The translations under genes were made by a program, and so were the position numbers. Of a stretch of DNA of 64,000 bases, positions 18,683 through 26,975 are shown one piece after another. The DNA lies in contig JBOEGZ010000002.1 in NCBI GenBank assembly GCA_050633705.1, positions 62,001-126,000 on the forward strand. The letters are read 5' to 3'. The DNA is from JAJFHI01 sp050633705 (GTDB lineage: Bacteria; Pseudomonadota; Alphaproteobacteria; Rhizobiales; Hyphomicrobiaceae). How positions within the stretch are numbered: the first letter of the stretch is position 1; the number at the start of each line of letters is the position of its first letter. The notes under the pieces were generated by a model that saw only the letters and a program-made list of their open reading frames with translations, had not been told where the DNA came from and searched no databases.

Positions 18683-19734
18683 CAGAAGATAAAGAACTTC
18701 TCGTATGGCAAGACGGTCCGCTTGGACGCCTGCGGCTCAACCGACCGCGAGCGCTAAACGCACTCACGTCAAGCATGGCGAAAGCAATAGAGCACGCTCT
18801 TACAAAATGGCGTGATGACGATAGCATCACCGCTGTTGTAATTGATGCAGAGGGAGACAAAGCCTTCTGCGCAGGTGGTGATATTCTTGACCTCTACGCC
18901 GTTGGCAAGGGTGGCGATCCCGAACCTGGCCGTCAATTTTGGCAGGAAGAATATCGACTAAATGCCATGATTGATGCCTACCCGAAACCATACATCGCGA
19001 TCATGAACGGCATTACGTTGGGTGGCGGCGTTGGCATCTCCGCACATGGTTCACATAGAATAGTTACCGAACGCACCATGTTGGCAATGCCTGAAACAGG
19101 GATCGGTTTTATGCCTGATGCCGGCGGAACCTGGATTCTTTCCCGCGCACCAGGCCTCACAGGTCACTACCTCGGTATGGCAGGCGCGCGCTTAAACGCC
19201 TCTGACGCCATATTTTCAGGCTTCGCAGACTATTACGTTGAAAGCAAAAACCTGTCGGAGTTCATCGCAACTCTAAAATCGGGAGATACGCCAAACGCGG
19301 TCGTGGCGAAATTTGCGTTACCTGTTGGCGACGGCCAACTCAAAAACAAGCAAACCCGCATCAAAGATGCATTCAGCCAACCAACGGCTCTTGGTTGCGT
19401 CAAGCGGTTGCAAGAGATGGCCAAGGACGGTGACGAATGGGCAGAGAAAACCTATGCTATATTGCGTCGCAATGCCCCGCTTGCCGTTGCTGCAACATTC
19501 GAAGCAATAAATGCTGCAAAAAAGTTCTCATCACTCGAACAGTGCTTGGCACTCGAATACCGTTTTGCTCACCGTGCTGCAGCGAGCCACGACTTCTATG
19601 AAGGTATTCGTGCAGCCATCATCGACAAAGATAAAAAACCTCAGTGGGAACCCAACACTTTGGAAGACGTGACACCGACCATGGTTGACGAGGTTTTGGC
19701 CCCGTTGGGCGAACACGAATGGACAGCAGCTTGA
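18679..19734 (+). CDS. 3-hydroxyisobutyryl-CoA hydrolase (enoyl-CoA hydratase superfamily)
   Basis: 351 residues, the usual size for HIBCH-type proteins. It overlaps the preceding gene by four bases (ATGA), which indicates translational coupling. Crotonase-fold blocks AFCAGGDILDLYAVGKGG and NGITLGGGVGISAHGSHR form the oxyanion hole; PETGIGFMPDAGG is the HIBCH-type active-site region. It should hydrolyse 3-hydroxyisobutyryl-CoA to 3-hydroxyisobutyrate for mmsB, releasing CoA. Confidence 0.92.
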   Translation: MTEDKELLVWQDGPLGRLRLNRPRALNALTSSMAKAIEHALTKWRDDDSITAVVIDAEGDKAFCAGGDILDLYAVGKGGDPEPGRQFWQEEYRLNAMIDAYPKPYIAIMNGITLGGGVGISAHGSHRIVTERTMLAMPETGIGFMPDAGGTWILSRAPGLTGHYLGMAGARLNASDAIFSGFADYYVESKNLSEFIATLKSGDTPNAVVAKFALPVGDGQLKNKQTRIKDAFSQPTALGCVKRLQEMAKDGDEWAEKTYAILRRNAPLAVAATFEAINAAKKFSSLEQCLALEYRFAHRAAASHDFYEGIRAAIIDKDKKPQWEPNTLEDVTPTMVDEVLAPLGEHEWTAA

Positions 19735-19752
19735 ACTGTCACAGGAGAAACG

Positions 19753-20652
19753 ATGTCGAAAATTGGTTTTATCGGCCTTGGCAACATGGGTGCCCCAATG
19801 GCGCTCAACCTAATGAAGGCGGGGCATGATGTTGGTTGTTTCGATGTCTCTCAAGACGCAAGAGAAGCTGCCAAATCCGCAGGCTTGTCGATCGCCCAGA
19901 GTAATGCACAGGCCGCTGACAGCGCCGATGTCGTCATACTTATGCTTCCAAACGGCAACATCGCCGTCGACGTTGTCGGCGATATTCTATCGACAATGGC
20001 ACCCGGCAGTCTTCTCATAGACTGTTCGACGATTGACGTTACCTCCGCTAAAAAAATTCATGCACTGGCCGAGACAGCCAACATCATGTGCCTCGATGCA
20101 CCGGTCTCAGGCGGCGTGGGGGGCGCGTCTGCTGGATCACTGACCTTCATGGTTGGTGGAATGGCGCAAGCATTCGAAAAAGGTTCACCGTTATTTGACG
20201 TCATGGGGCAAAAAGCCGTGCATTGTGGCGATGGCAGCGGTGGGCAGGCTGCAAAAATTTGCAATAACATGCTGCTTGGCATTTCCATGATCGGCACGTG
20301 CGAAGCGTTTTTAATGGCGGACAAGTTAGGGCTGTCTAAGTCGGCCCTGTTTGATGTGCTGTCAACATCTTCTGGTTCGTGTTGGTCTGTAAACACATAC
20401 TGCCCTGTCCCAGGTGTCGGCCCAGAAAGTCCTGCCGACAACGGCTATAAAGCCGGCTTTGCCGCTGCATTGATGCTGAAAGACCTTAGCCTTGCGCAAG
20501 ATGCAGCCCAAAACAGCGATGCACCAACCCCACTCGGCCGGCACGCTCAAATGATCTACCAAGCCATGTCCGACGCTGGCCAAGGCGGGGAAGATTTCTC
20601 CAGCGTTATTCGCTTCCTCAAGTCACACCAAAGCAAGGAAATCGATCGATGA
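19753..20652 (+). CDS. mmsB: 3-hydroxyisobutyrate dehydrogenase
   Basis: 299-residue NAD-dependent beta-hydroxyacid dehydrogenase that makes methylmalonate semialdehyde. N-terminal Rossmann motif GLGNMGAPMALNLMKAGHDV, substrate motif DAPVSGGVGGASAGSLTFMV, and the catalytic-Lys block GSGGQAAKICNNMLLG are all intact. SD AGGAG precedes the start. It overlaps the next gene by four bases (ATGA). Confidence 0.95.
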   Translation: MSKIGFIGLGNMGAPMALNLMKAGHDVGCFDVSQDAREAAKSAGLSIAQSNAQAADSADVVILMLPNGNIAVDVVGDILSTMAPGSLLIDCSTIDVTSAKKIHALAETANIMCLDAPVSGGVGGASAGSLTFMVGGMAQAFEKGSPLFDVMGQKAVHCGDGSGGQAAKICNNMLLGISMIGTCEAFLMADKLGLSKSALFDVLSTSSGSCWSVNTYCPVPGVGPESPADNGYKAGFAAALMLKDLSLAQDAAQNSDAPTPLGRHAQMIYQAMSDAGQGGEDFSSVIRFLKSHQSKEIDR

Positions 20653-21419
20653 GCGATACAGTACGTCTTGAGAAACGCGGCCGAGTTGCATTGCTGACAC
20701 TAAACCGGCCCAAAGCACTGAATGCGTTGAATGCAGAACTGCTCTCCACACTCATGCAAAACATTCTGACTTTGGCCGACGACGACGAAATCGGCTGCAT
20801 CGTGGTGACGGGCTCTGAGAAAGCGTTTGCAGCAGGCGCCGACATCAAAGAGATGGCTGATAAGTCTTATATCGACATGTTGATGAGCGATTTCTTCGGC
20901 CGCTACAATCCGATCTTGTCGTGCCGCACGCCCATCATCGCAGCCGTTGGCGGCTATGCTCTCGGCGGCGGCTGCGAGCTTGCCATGACCTGCGACATGA
21001 TATTTGCCGCCGACACCGCAAAGTTTGGCCAACCAGAAATCAAACTTGGCGTCATCCCTGGTATGGGCGGATCACAACGTCTGACGCGCGCGGTCGGCAA
21101 AGCAAAAGCCATGGACATGATTTTAACTGGTCGCATGATGGATGCCGAAGAAGCCGAACGCGCCAGGCTAGTGGCCCGCATTATTCCCGCCGCGGATTTA
21201 CTGTCGGAGACTTTGAAAGCCGCCGAAACGATCGCCGAATATTCTAAGCCGTCGGTATTTGCTGCCAAAGAAGCGGTTAATCGCGCTTTTGAAACAACCC
21301 TGACCGAGGGCCTACATTACGAACACCGCATTTTCTATTCGCTGTTCGCCACTGAAGATCAAAAAGAAGGCATGGCGGCTTTTGCAGAAAAACGAAAGCC
21401 AAACTTCAAAAACAAATAG
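20649..21419 (+). CDS. Enoyl-CoA hydratase (crotonase family)
   Basis: 256 residues, standard length. Crotonase signatures: AFAAGADIKEMA, GYALGGGCELAMTCD, and both catalytic Glu regions (ALGGGCELAM; FGQPEIKLGVIPGMGG). In this operon it would hydrate methacrylyl-CoA to 3-hydroxyisobutyryl-CoA, filling the one step between the acyl-CoA dehydrogenase and the hydrolase. It is the last gene of the operon and is convergent with aceF. Confidence 0.94.
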   Translation: MSDTVRLEKRGRVALLTLNRPKALNALNAELLSTLMQNILTLADDDEIGCIVVTGSEKAFAAGADIKEMADKSYIDMLMSDFFGRYNPILSCRTPIIAAVGGYALGGGCELAMTCDMIFAADTAKFGQPEIKLGVIPGMGGSQRLTRAVGKAKAMDMILTGRMMDAEEAERARLVARIIPAADLLSETLKAAETIAEYSKPSVFAAKEAVNRAFETTLTEGLHYEHRIFYSLFATEDQKEGMAAFAEKRKPNFKNK

Positions 21420-21562
21420 TCGACCGCAAAAACCAAAACAGATGCCGCTTTTCAGTTGGCCAGGTCAGGTAAGTTCGTTTCTGTGGAAAGAAAGGACAGC
21501 AACTCGCCTCCATGTGGCAGCCCGGTTTGAATGTAAAACTCAAAGGTCGAGAGGTGGTCTCT

Positions 21563-22861
21563 TTACAAGCTAAGGCTACGGATGTCGGCGAGAATATCTT
21601 TCATTGTCACGAGGAAACGAGCGGCCGCAACGCCATCAACGACACGATGATCCCACGACAAACTCATGGGTTGGATGAGGCGCGGCTGAAACGTTTGACC
21701 ATCCCAAACGGGCTGAGTGGTCGAGCGGCCCAAGCCGAGAATTGCAACCTCAGGCGCATTGATAATTGGCGTGAAGTTCGTGCCTCCAATTCCACCTAGC
21801 GAGGAGATCGTAAACGTACCACCTTGCATGTCGGTTGGTTTAAGCCTGCCCTCGCGGGCCTGTTTGGCAAAACCGCCGACCTCTGCGGCAAGTTCGCGAA
21901 CGCCCTTGCGATCGGCATTTTTCACAACCGGCACAACGAGACCTTCCGGTGTGTCGGCGGCAACGCCAATATTATAGTACTGCTTTAAAACCAGCTCATC
22001 ACCCTCGAGCGATGAATTGAATTTCGGATGCGCTTTTAATGCAGCAACAATAGCTTTAATGATAAAGGGCAGAATTGTAATTTTAGTTCCGTCCTCAGCC
22101 TCTGCATTGGTCGATTTACGGAAGGCTTCGACTTCGGTGATATCGGCATTTTCAAAACTCGTGACGTGCGGAATAAACACCGAATTTCGAGCCAGACTCG
22201 GGCCCGATTTCTTTGCAATTCGTGACAATGGCTGACGCTTAATTGGACCAAATTTTTCGAAATCAACCGTTGGCCACGCTGGCAGTTCAAGACCAATGAT
22301 GTTGCCAGAAGTGGTGTTGCCGAAATTGTCTTGAGCTGCCGGTTGCAATGCCGTCTTCACGAAGTTCGCTATGTCATCTCGTGTAATGCGGCCATTGACG
22401 CCGGTGCCTGTTACGTTTTCAATAATGACGCCAAGCTCACGGGCAAATTTGCGAACCGATGGAGAGGCATATGCCAATTGGTCTGATGTTTTTTCCACAC
22501 GCGCCATCGCAACCTGCTGTGTCTTCGATCCGTCCGGTACTTTCGCGCGCGCAGCATCGCAATTGCTAGCATGATGCGCTGGTTCTTCCTGTTGCGGCTC
22601 GCAACTCGCCGAGCGCGTTTGTGCGCGCGTTTTAATCGTCGCAAGGAGGCTGTCCTTGCTGACCAGATCCCCTTCACCAACTAAAACATCAACGATTTCA
22701 CCTGCGACGTTGCTGGGTATTTCTAAGGTCGCCTTGTCAGACTCAACGGTGACGATGATATCGTCGACCTCAACGGTTTGCCCCGGTTGGACCGAAATCT
22801 CAATGACGGGAACATTTTCAAAATCACCGATATTGGGAACTCTAAATTCAATCGTATTCAT
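21563..22861 (-). CDS. aceF: Pyruvate dehydrogenase E2, dihydrolipoamide acetyltransferase
   Basis: 432 residues from the ATG at 22861 (an in-frame start at 23011 lies inside aceE). One lipoyl domain at the N-terminus (TVESDKATLEIPS, lipoyl-Lys), a Pro/Ala-rich linker, an E1/E3-binding domain (YASPSVRKFARELGV, then GRITRDDI) and the catalytic acyltransferase domain with HRVVDGVAAARF at the C-terminus. Single lipoyl domain contrasts with the three of E. coli. Starts 16 bases after aceE; no E3 (lpd) gene follows in the window. Confidence 0.95.
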   Translation of the reverse strand: MNTIEFRVPNIGDFENVPVIEISVQPGQTVEVDDIIVTVESDKATLEIPSNVAGEIVDVLVGEGDLVSKDSLLATIKTRAQTRSASCEPQQEEPAHHASNCDAARAKVPDGSKTQQVAMARVEKTSDQLAYASPSVRKFARELGVIIENVTGTGVNGRITRDDIANFVKTALQPAAQDNFGNTTSGNIIGLELPAWPTVDFEKFGPIKRQPLSRIAKKSGPSLARNSVFIPHVTSFENADITEVEAFRKSTNAEAEDGTKITILPFIIKAIVAALKAHPKFNSSLEGDELVLKQYYNIGVAADTPEGLVVPVVKNADRKGVRELAAEVGGFAKQAREGRLKPTDMQGGTFTISSLGGIGGTNFTPIINAPEVAILGLGRSTTQPVWDGQTFQPRLIQPMSLSWDHRVVDGVAAARFLVTMKDILADIRSLSL

Positions 22862-22877
22862 CGTGCTTCGCTTTCCC

Positions 22878-25565
22878 TTACCGAGACCATGGCGCGCCAA
22901 CAGAGGTATCGATGTCCAGGATATCAAGTGCTTTTGTATGTATTTCTGGCGGTTCATGTCCGTCACGAACGAGTGCTTCAATTGCAGCCAGCGCGATGTG
23001 ATGTCGATCAACTTCGAAAAACGACCTTATTCTTGGGCGCGTGTCGCTACGACCAAAACCATCCGTGCCGAGGGCAACAAACCTTGAGGACACAAAAGGT
23101 GATATGAGTAACGCCAATCCACGAACATAGTCGGTCGCAGCGATGACAGGACCATCGCCTTGCAAACAAGTTTCCACATGAGATTTCGATCGTGACGCAG
23201 CCGGGCGCAACCGATTTTGACGCTCCGTTTCTTCGCCATCGCGCGCCAGTTCTACAAAACTGGTAACACTGTAGATGTCCGAAGCAATACCGAACATTTC
23301 ATTGAGCAAATTCGCCGCCGCAATCACTTCCATCAAAATCGTACCAGAGCCCATCAATTGCGCTCTTGGCTTTGCGCTAGGTTCACCACGACTTGCAAAC
23401 TTGTACATTCCCTTGAGAATGCCGTCTTCGGCGCCTTGCGGCATTGACGGTTGCGGGTAGTTTTCGTTCATCACCGTGATGTAGTAAAATTCGTCGATTT
23501 GGTCTTGCATCATACGGCGCATGCCGTGGTCCATGATGACGGCAAGCTCGTAGGCGAACGCTGGATCATAACTGCGGCAGTTTGGGACCGTTGAAGCAAT
23601 CAATTGACTGGTACCATCTTGATGCTGCAAACCTTCGCCCGACAACGTTGTCCGCCCAGCCGTCGCTCCAAAAAGGAAACCGCGCGATCTCTGATCTGCC
23701 GCCGCCCAGATCAAGTCACCGACACGCTGAAATCCAAACATCGAATAGAAAATATAGATCGGCAACATCCCCATACCGTGCAAACTGTACGAAGTTGCAG
23801 CAGCCGTCCAAGACGAAAGGGCTCCGGCTTCGGTTATGCCCTCTTCCAGCAGTTGGCCGTCTTTTGACTCACGATAATAGAGCATCGAACCGGCGTCTTC
23901 AGGCTCGTAGAGTTGGCCTTCGGGTGAGTAAATACCAATCTGTCGGAAAAGATTATCCATTCCGAATGTACGCGCTTCGTCTGCAACGATCGGAACAATA
24001 CGGGGACCAAGCTTCTTGTCGCGAAGCATGCCACTCATCATTCGGGCAACGGCCATGGTCGTTGACATTTCTTTGCCGTCTGCTTCAAGCGCAAATTTGG
24101 CGTAACTGTCGAGATCAGGGATGGCTGGCACCGTCGATGCCGGTGCTTTTGGGATTCGAATTGGCATCGAGCCACCAAGCGCTGTGCGACGTTCGCGCAA
24201 ATAGGCAACCTCCTCGCTATCGGACTCTGGGATAAACAAGTTCAATTCTTCAACGTCTTTATCAGAAATCGGTAAACCGAAGCGTTCGCGGAACGCGTAG
24301 AGCGATTCTGCATCGAGCTTCTTGGCTTGATGCGCAACCATGCGAGATTCGCCTGCAGCGCCCATGCCAAAGCCCTTCTTGGTTTTGGCAAGAATAACCG
24401 TTGGCCTGCCCTTAGTTGCTTTCGCTGCAGAAAAGGCTGCGTGAAGTTTTCGGAAATCATGCCCACCGCGTTTGAGGGCGTTGATCTCGGCATCAGTCAT
24501 ATGACTTACGAGCGCTTTGGTCCGCTTATCAGCATCGAAAAACTTGGCGCGGTTATAGTCGCCGTCGGTGGCGCCGAGTTTTTGATATTGGCCATCAACC
24601 GTTTCGGCAAAACGGCTGAGCAACACGTGGTCGGTGTCACGCGCAAACAAATCATCCCACTCAGATCCCCACAGCACCTTAATGACGTTCCAGCCGGCGC
24701 CGATAAACAACGATTCAAGCTCTTGAATGATTTGACTATTGCCGCGAACGGGACCGTCGAGACGCTGCAGGTTGCAATTTACAATGAATGTGAGGTTGTC
24801 GAGATTTTCGCGTGCAGCGAGTGTTAGACCCGCGATCGATTCCGGTTCATCCATCTCACCATCACCGAAGAAACCCCAGACGTGACGCTCTTCAGTATTA
24901 CAAATACCGCGCGCTTGTAGATAACGCATGTAACGGGCTTGATACACCGCGTTTAAGGGGCCAAGCCCCATCGACCCTGTTGGCAACTGCCAAAAATCAG
25001 GCATCAGCCAGGGATGAGGATACGAGCACAGTCCATTGCCACGAACTTCCTGTCGAAACAGCGCCAGCCGCTCCCTGCTCAATCGCCCTTCCAAATGCGC
25101 GCGCGCGTAGATGCCAGGCGCGCTGTGAGGCTGAAAGTAAACAAGATCGCCGCCAAAATCGTCGCTTCTTGCGCGAATGAAATGGTTGAACGCGGTTTCA
25201 TAAATTTCTGCAGCCGATGCGTAGCTGGCGATATGACCACCCAGTCCACCAAAAGCTTCGTTTGCACGAACAACGATGGCGAGAGCATTCCATCGAAGGA
25301 TTGCAGTTAATCGTGTTTCGATGTCGATGTCGCCAGGGTACGCGCCCTGCTCGCTCACTGGGATGGTGTTTCGGTAGGCAGAGAAGGGCTGCTCTACAGA
25401 TGAAATTCCGTTGACGCGTGACGTCTCATCGAGCTGTTGTAGAATGAACTGGGCGCGCTTCTTTCCTGCTGTTTGACACAGCGCCATGAGGGAGTCGATC
25501 CATTCCTGTGTTTCCAACGGATCACTATCTGTCGCGCGTCCTATCCCGGTCTTGTTGTTCATCAT
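22878..25565 (-). CDS. aceE: Pyruvate dehydrogenase E1 component, homodimeric type
   Basis: 895 residues from the ATG at 25565, which is preceded by AGAGAG; a start 63 bases further up would overlap the control region. It decarboxylates pyruvate with ThDP and acetylates the E2 lipoyl group. The ThDP motif GDGEMDEPES through NCNLQ is intact, as are AGRTTLSGEGLQHQDG and the rest of the E. coli-type AceE. This homodimeric form differs from the alpha2beta2 PdhA/PdhB form seen in many alphaproteobacteria. Confidence 0.96.
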   Translation of the reverse strand: MMNNKTGIGRATDSDPLETQEWIDSLMALCQTAGKKRAQFILQQLDETSRVNGISSVEQPFSAYRNTIPVSEQGAYPGDIDIETRLTAILRWNALAIVVRANEAFGGLGGHIASYASAAEIYETAFNHFIRARSDDFGGDLVYFQPHSAPGIYARAHLEGRLSRERLALFRQEVRGNGLCSYPHPWLMPDFWQLPTGSMGLGPLNAVYQARYMRYLQARGICNTEERHVWGFFGDGEMDEPESIAGLTLAARENLDNLTFIVNCNLQRLDGPVRGNSQIIQELESLFIGAGWNVIKVLWGSEWDDLFARDTDHVLLSRFAETVDGQYQKLGATDGDYNRAKFFDADKRTKALVSHMTDAEINALKRGGHDFRKLHAAFSAAKATKGRPTVILAKTKKGFGMGAAGESRMVAHQAKKLDAESLYAFRERFGLPISDKDVEELNLFIPESDSEEVAYLRERRTALGGSMPIRIPKAPASTVPAIPDLDSYAKFALEADGKEMSTTMAVARMMSGMLRDKKLGPRIVPIVADEARTFGMDNLFRQIGIYSPEGQLYEPEDAGSMLYYRESKDGQLLEEGITEAGALSSWTAAATSYSLHGMGMLPIYIFYSMFGFQRVGDLIWAAADQRSRGFLFGATAGRTTLSGEGLQHQDGTSQLIASTVPNCRSYDPAFAYELAVIMDHGMRRMMQDQIDEFYYITVMNENYPQPSMPQGAEDGILKGMYKFASRGEPSAKPRAQLMGSGTILMEVIAAANLLNEMFGIASDIYSVTSFVELARDGEETERQNRLRPAASRSKSHVETCLQGDGPVIAATDYVRGLALLISPFVSSRFVALGTDGFGRSDTRPRIRSFFEVDRHHIALAAIEALVRDGHEPPEIHTKALDILDIDTSVGAPWSR

Positions 25566-25636
25566 GAGCTCTCTGTCAGTGTCATCCCGTGCAGCAGTTC
25601 GTTGTCCAGAATCTACGCAAATTCTCAAATTATTTC

Positions 25637-25674
25637 TTGCTGAAAATTATTGCCAAAAAAGGCTTTTGCAGCAT
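25637..25674. promoter_or_regulatory. Inverted repeat between aceE and the Lrp-type gene
   Basis: TTGCTGAAAA and TTTTGCAGCA form a near-perfect 10-bp inverted pair (one base offset) around an A/T-rich centre, 34 bases upstream of the Lrp-type gene and 71 bases upstream of aceE. It is placed as an operator for that regulator would be; it could also be a promoter-associated structure. Confidence 0.35.
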
Positions 25675-25708
25675 ATTATATTGTCAATAGATGTTTTTGG
25701 AGCACGTT

Positions 25709-26179
25709 ATGGGGATTTATGAATTAGATTCGACGGATATTAAAATACTTAAGGAGCTTCAAAATGACGGCCGGATATCGAACGCAGACCTGGCAAAACG
25801 GATCAATCTATCTCCGTCACCCTGTCTCAATCGGGTACGAAATCTTGAACGTGAAAACGTTATCGACAGATACGTCGCGATCCTGACGCCAAGCGCGATC
25901 GGCTTGCCGCTGAGCGTCTTCATCCGGATTGGTCTCGAACGACAAATTGAAGAAGCGCTGGATCGTTTCGAAGCAAAGATGCACGAATATCCAAATGTGA
26001 TGGAGTGCTATTTGATGTCTGGCGAGTCTGACTATCTGATACGCGTTGTCGTTAAAGACATCACAGAGCTTCAGGAGTTCATCATTCAGGAGTTGTCGAA
26101 AATTCCAGGGATCGCCAATATTCAGTCCAGCTTCTCGCTCAAACAAGTCAAGTACACGACAGCCCTGCCACTTGCATGA
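25709..26179 (+). CDS. Lrp/AsnC-family transcriptional regulator
   Basis: 156 residues from the ATG at 25709; GGAGC lies 5-9 bases upstream. N-terminal helix-turn-helix (LDSTDIKILKELQNDGRISN, then LAKRINLSPSPCLNRVRNLE) and a C-terminal RAM/AsnC ligand domain (VMECYLMSGESDYLIRVVVKD). Divergent from aceE-aceF, so control of pyruvate dehydrogenase is likely by analogy with PdhR-like or Lrp-like local regulators. The ligand (amino acid or 2-oxo acid) is unknown. Confidence 0.92.
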   Translation: MGIYELDSTDIKILKELQNDGRISNADLAKRINLSPSPCLNRVRNLERENVIDRYVAILTPSAIGLPLSVFIRIGLERQIEEALDRFEAKMHEYPNVMECYLMSGESDYLIRVVVKDITELQEFIIQELSKIPGIANIQSSFSLKQVKYTTALPLA

Positions 26180-26554
26180 CACGACCACGACCGTTTCAGC
26201 GTCGACGTTCTTTAAAGGGGGCGCACGAACGCAGCTACATTCGCGATGCTCTAAAACGAAACTGCCTATCATTTTTTAAGTCTCAATCAGGGTATTCGTG
26301 CGTAAAAATTCTCCTATTGTGAATAAGCCACCACGTAGAGCTTCTCTTGTTTAGTGTAAAATTTTGTACCCCTATACGCAGTTGATTATTCGATAACTTC
26401 CAAACACAATTTCATACGCCAGGCGAACGAGATAATGCTCTCGTTGGTTGTTATTGATTATTATTTTTTATGTTGTGTGCCACATGAGGGCCTCGATTGT
26501 CTGGCGTGTTAAGCAAATCTCAGGATGGGGATCCAAGAGGGGGAGGTGATCTAG
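26180..26554. other. Intergenic region upstream of the short ORF and cytochrome cluster
   Basis: About 375 bases with no convincing gene. A/T-rich segments around 26320-26470 could hold promoters for the downstream peptide and cytochromes; I could not fix a single -35/-10 pair. Confidence 0.35.
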
Positions 26555-26701
26555 ATGGGAAGCAAAACCATGCAGAACACCAAGATTATACCAGGACCAA
26601 CACACATTGCCTGTGTTAGGGAGACGAAGGTGATGGTGACCAACACTGAAATATTCTTATCACCTGTTGGCAAACACCTTCGGCATGCGGAAGCGACTTA
26701 A
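26555..26701 (+). CDS. Candidate 48-residue peptide with very strong ribosome-binding site
   Basis: An ATG at 26555 is preceded by GGGGGAGGTGAT (26540-26550), close to the full anti-SD complement, and opens a 48-codon frame to TAA at 26701. The product starts MGSKTMQNTKIIPGPTHIAC, contains one Cys and no signal peptide or membrane helix. I do not recognise a family. It is the only frame of note in the 800 bases before the multiheme cluster and could be a small regulator, a modified-peptide precursor or a leader; the strong RBS is the main support. Confidence 0.42.
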   Translation: MGSKTMQNTKIIPGPTHIACVRETKVMVTNTEIFLSPVGKHLRHAEAT

Positions 26702-26773
26702 GGGTTCGACGAGAGAAAACGCCTACGGTCAACCGCGAACACAACAGACAAAATAGAAGCTGACAATCGGCGA

Positions 26774-26794
26774 ATTCGTGAACGTTTCACGAAT
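26774..26794. promoter_or_regulatory. Perfect dyad upstream of the multiheme cytochrome cluster
   Basis: Arms ATTCGTGAA and TTCACGAAT (9 bp each, perfect) flank CGT. The site lies 182 bases upstream of the pentaheme gene and 73 bases after the short peptide frame. No T-run follows, so it looks like a protein-binding operator, not a terminator. The regulator is not adjacent. Confidence 0.5.
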
Positions 26795-26975
26795 ATTGCG
26801 ACGAGCCTTTCGTTGCACATTCGTTGATATCACCACCGCGTAAGTCGCCACCACATGTTGGCTTGGCGCGGAATGCATCGCCTATTTTCTCCGTCGTGTT
26901 GAGACATCTTGACCTCTCTAGTGCGTTCTACCAACCGCCCAAACCGATTGCCCAAGCTCACGTCGCTGGAGGATT

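Noticed and set aside
26385..26400. FNR/FixK-like box TTGAT...ATAA before the cytochrome cluster
   Set aside because: The spacing and the right half-site do not match TTGAT-N4-ATCAA.
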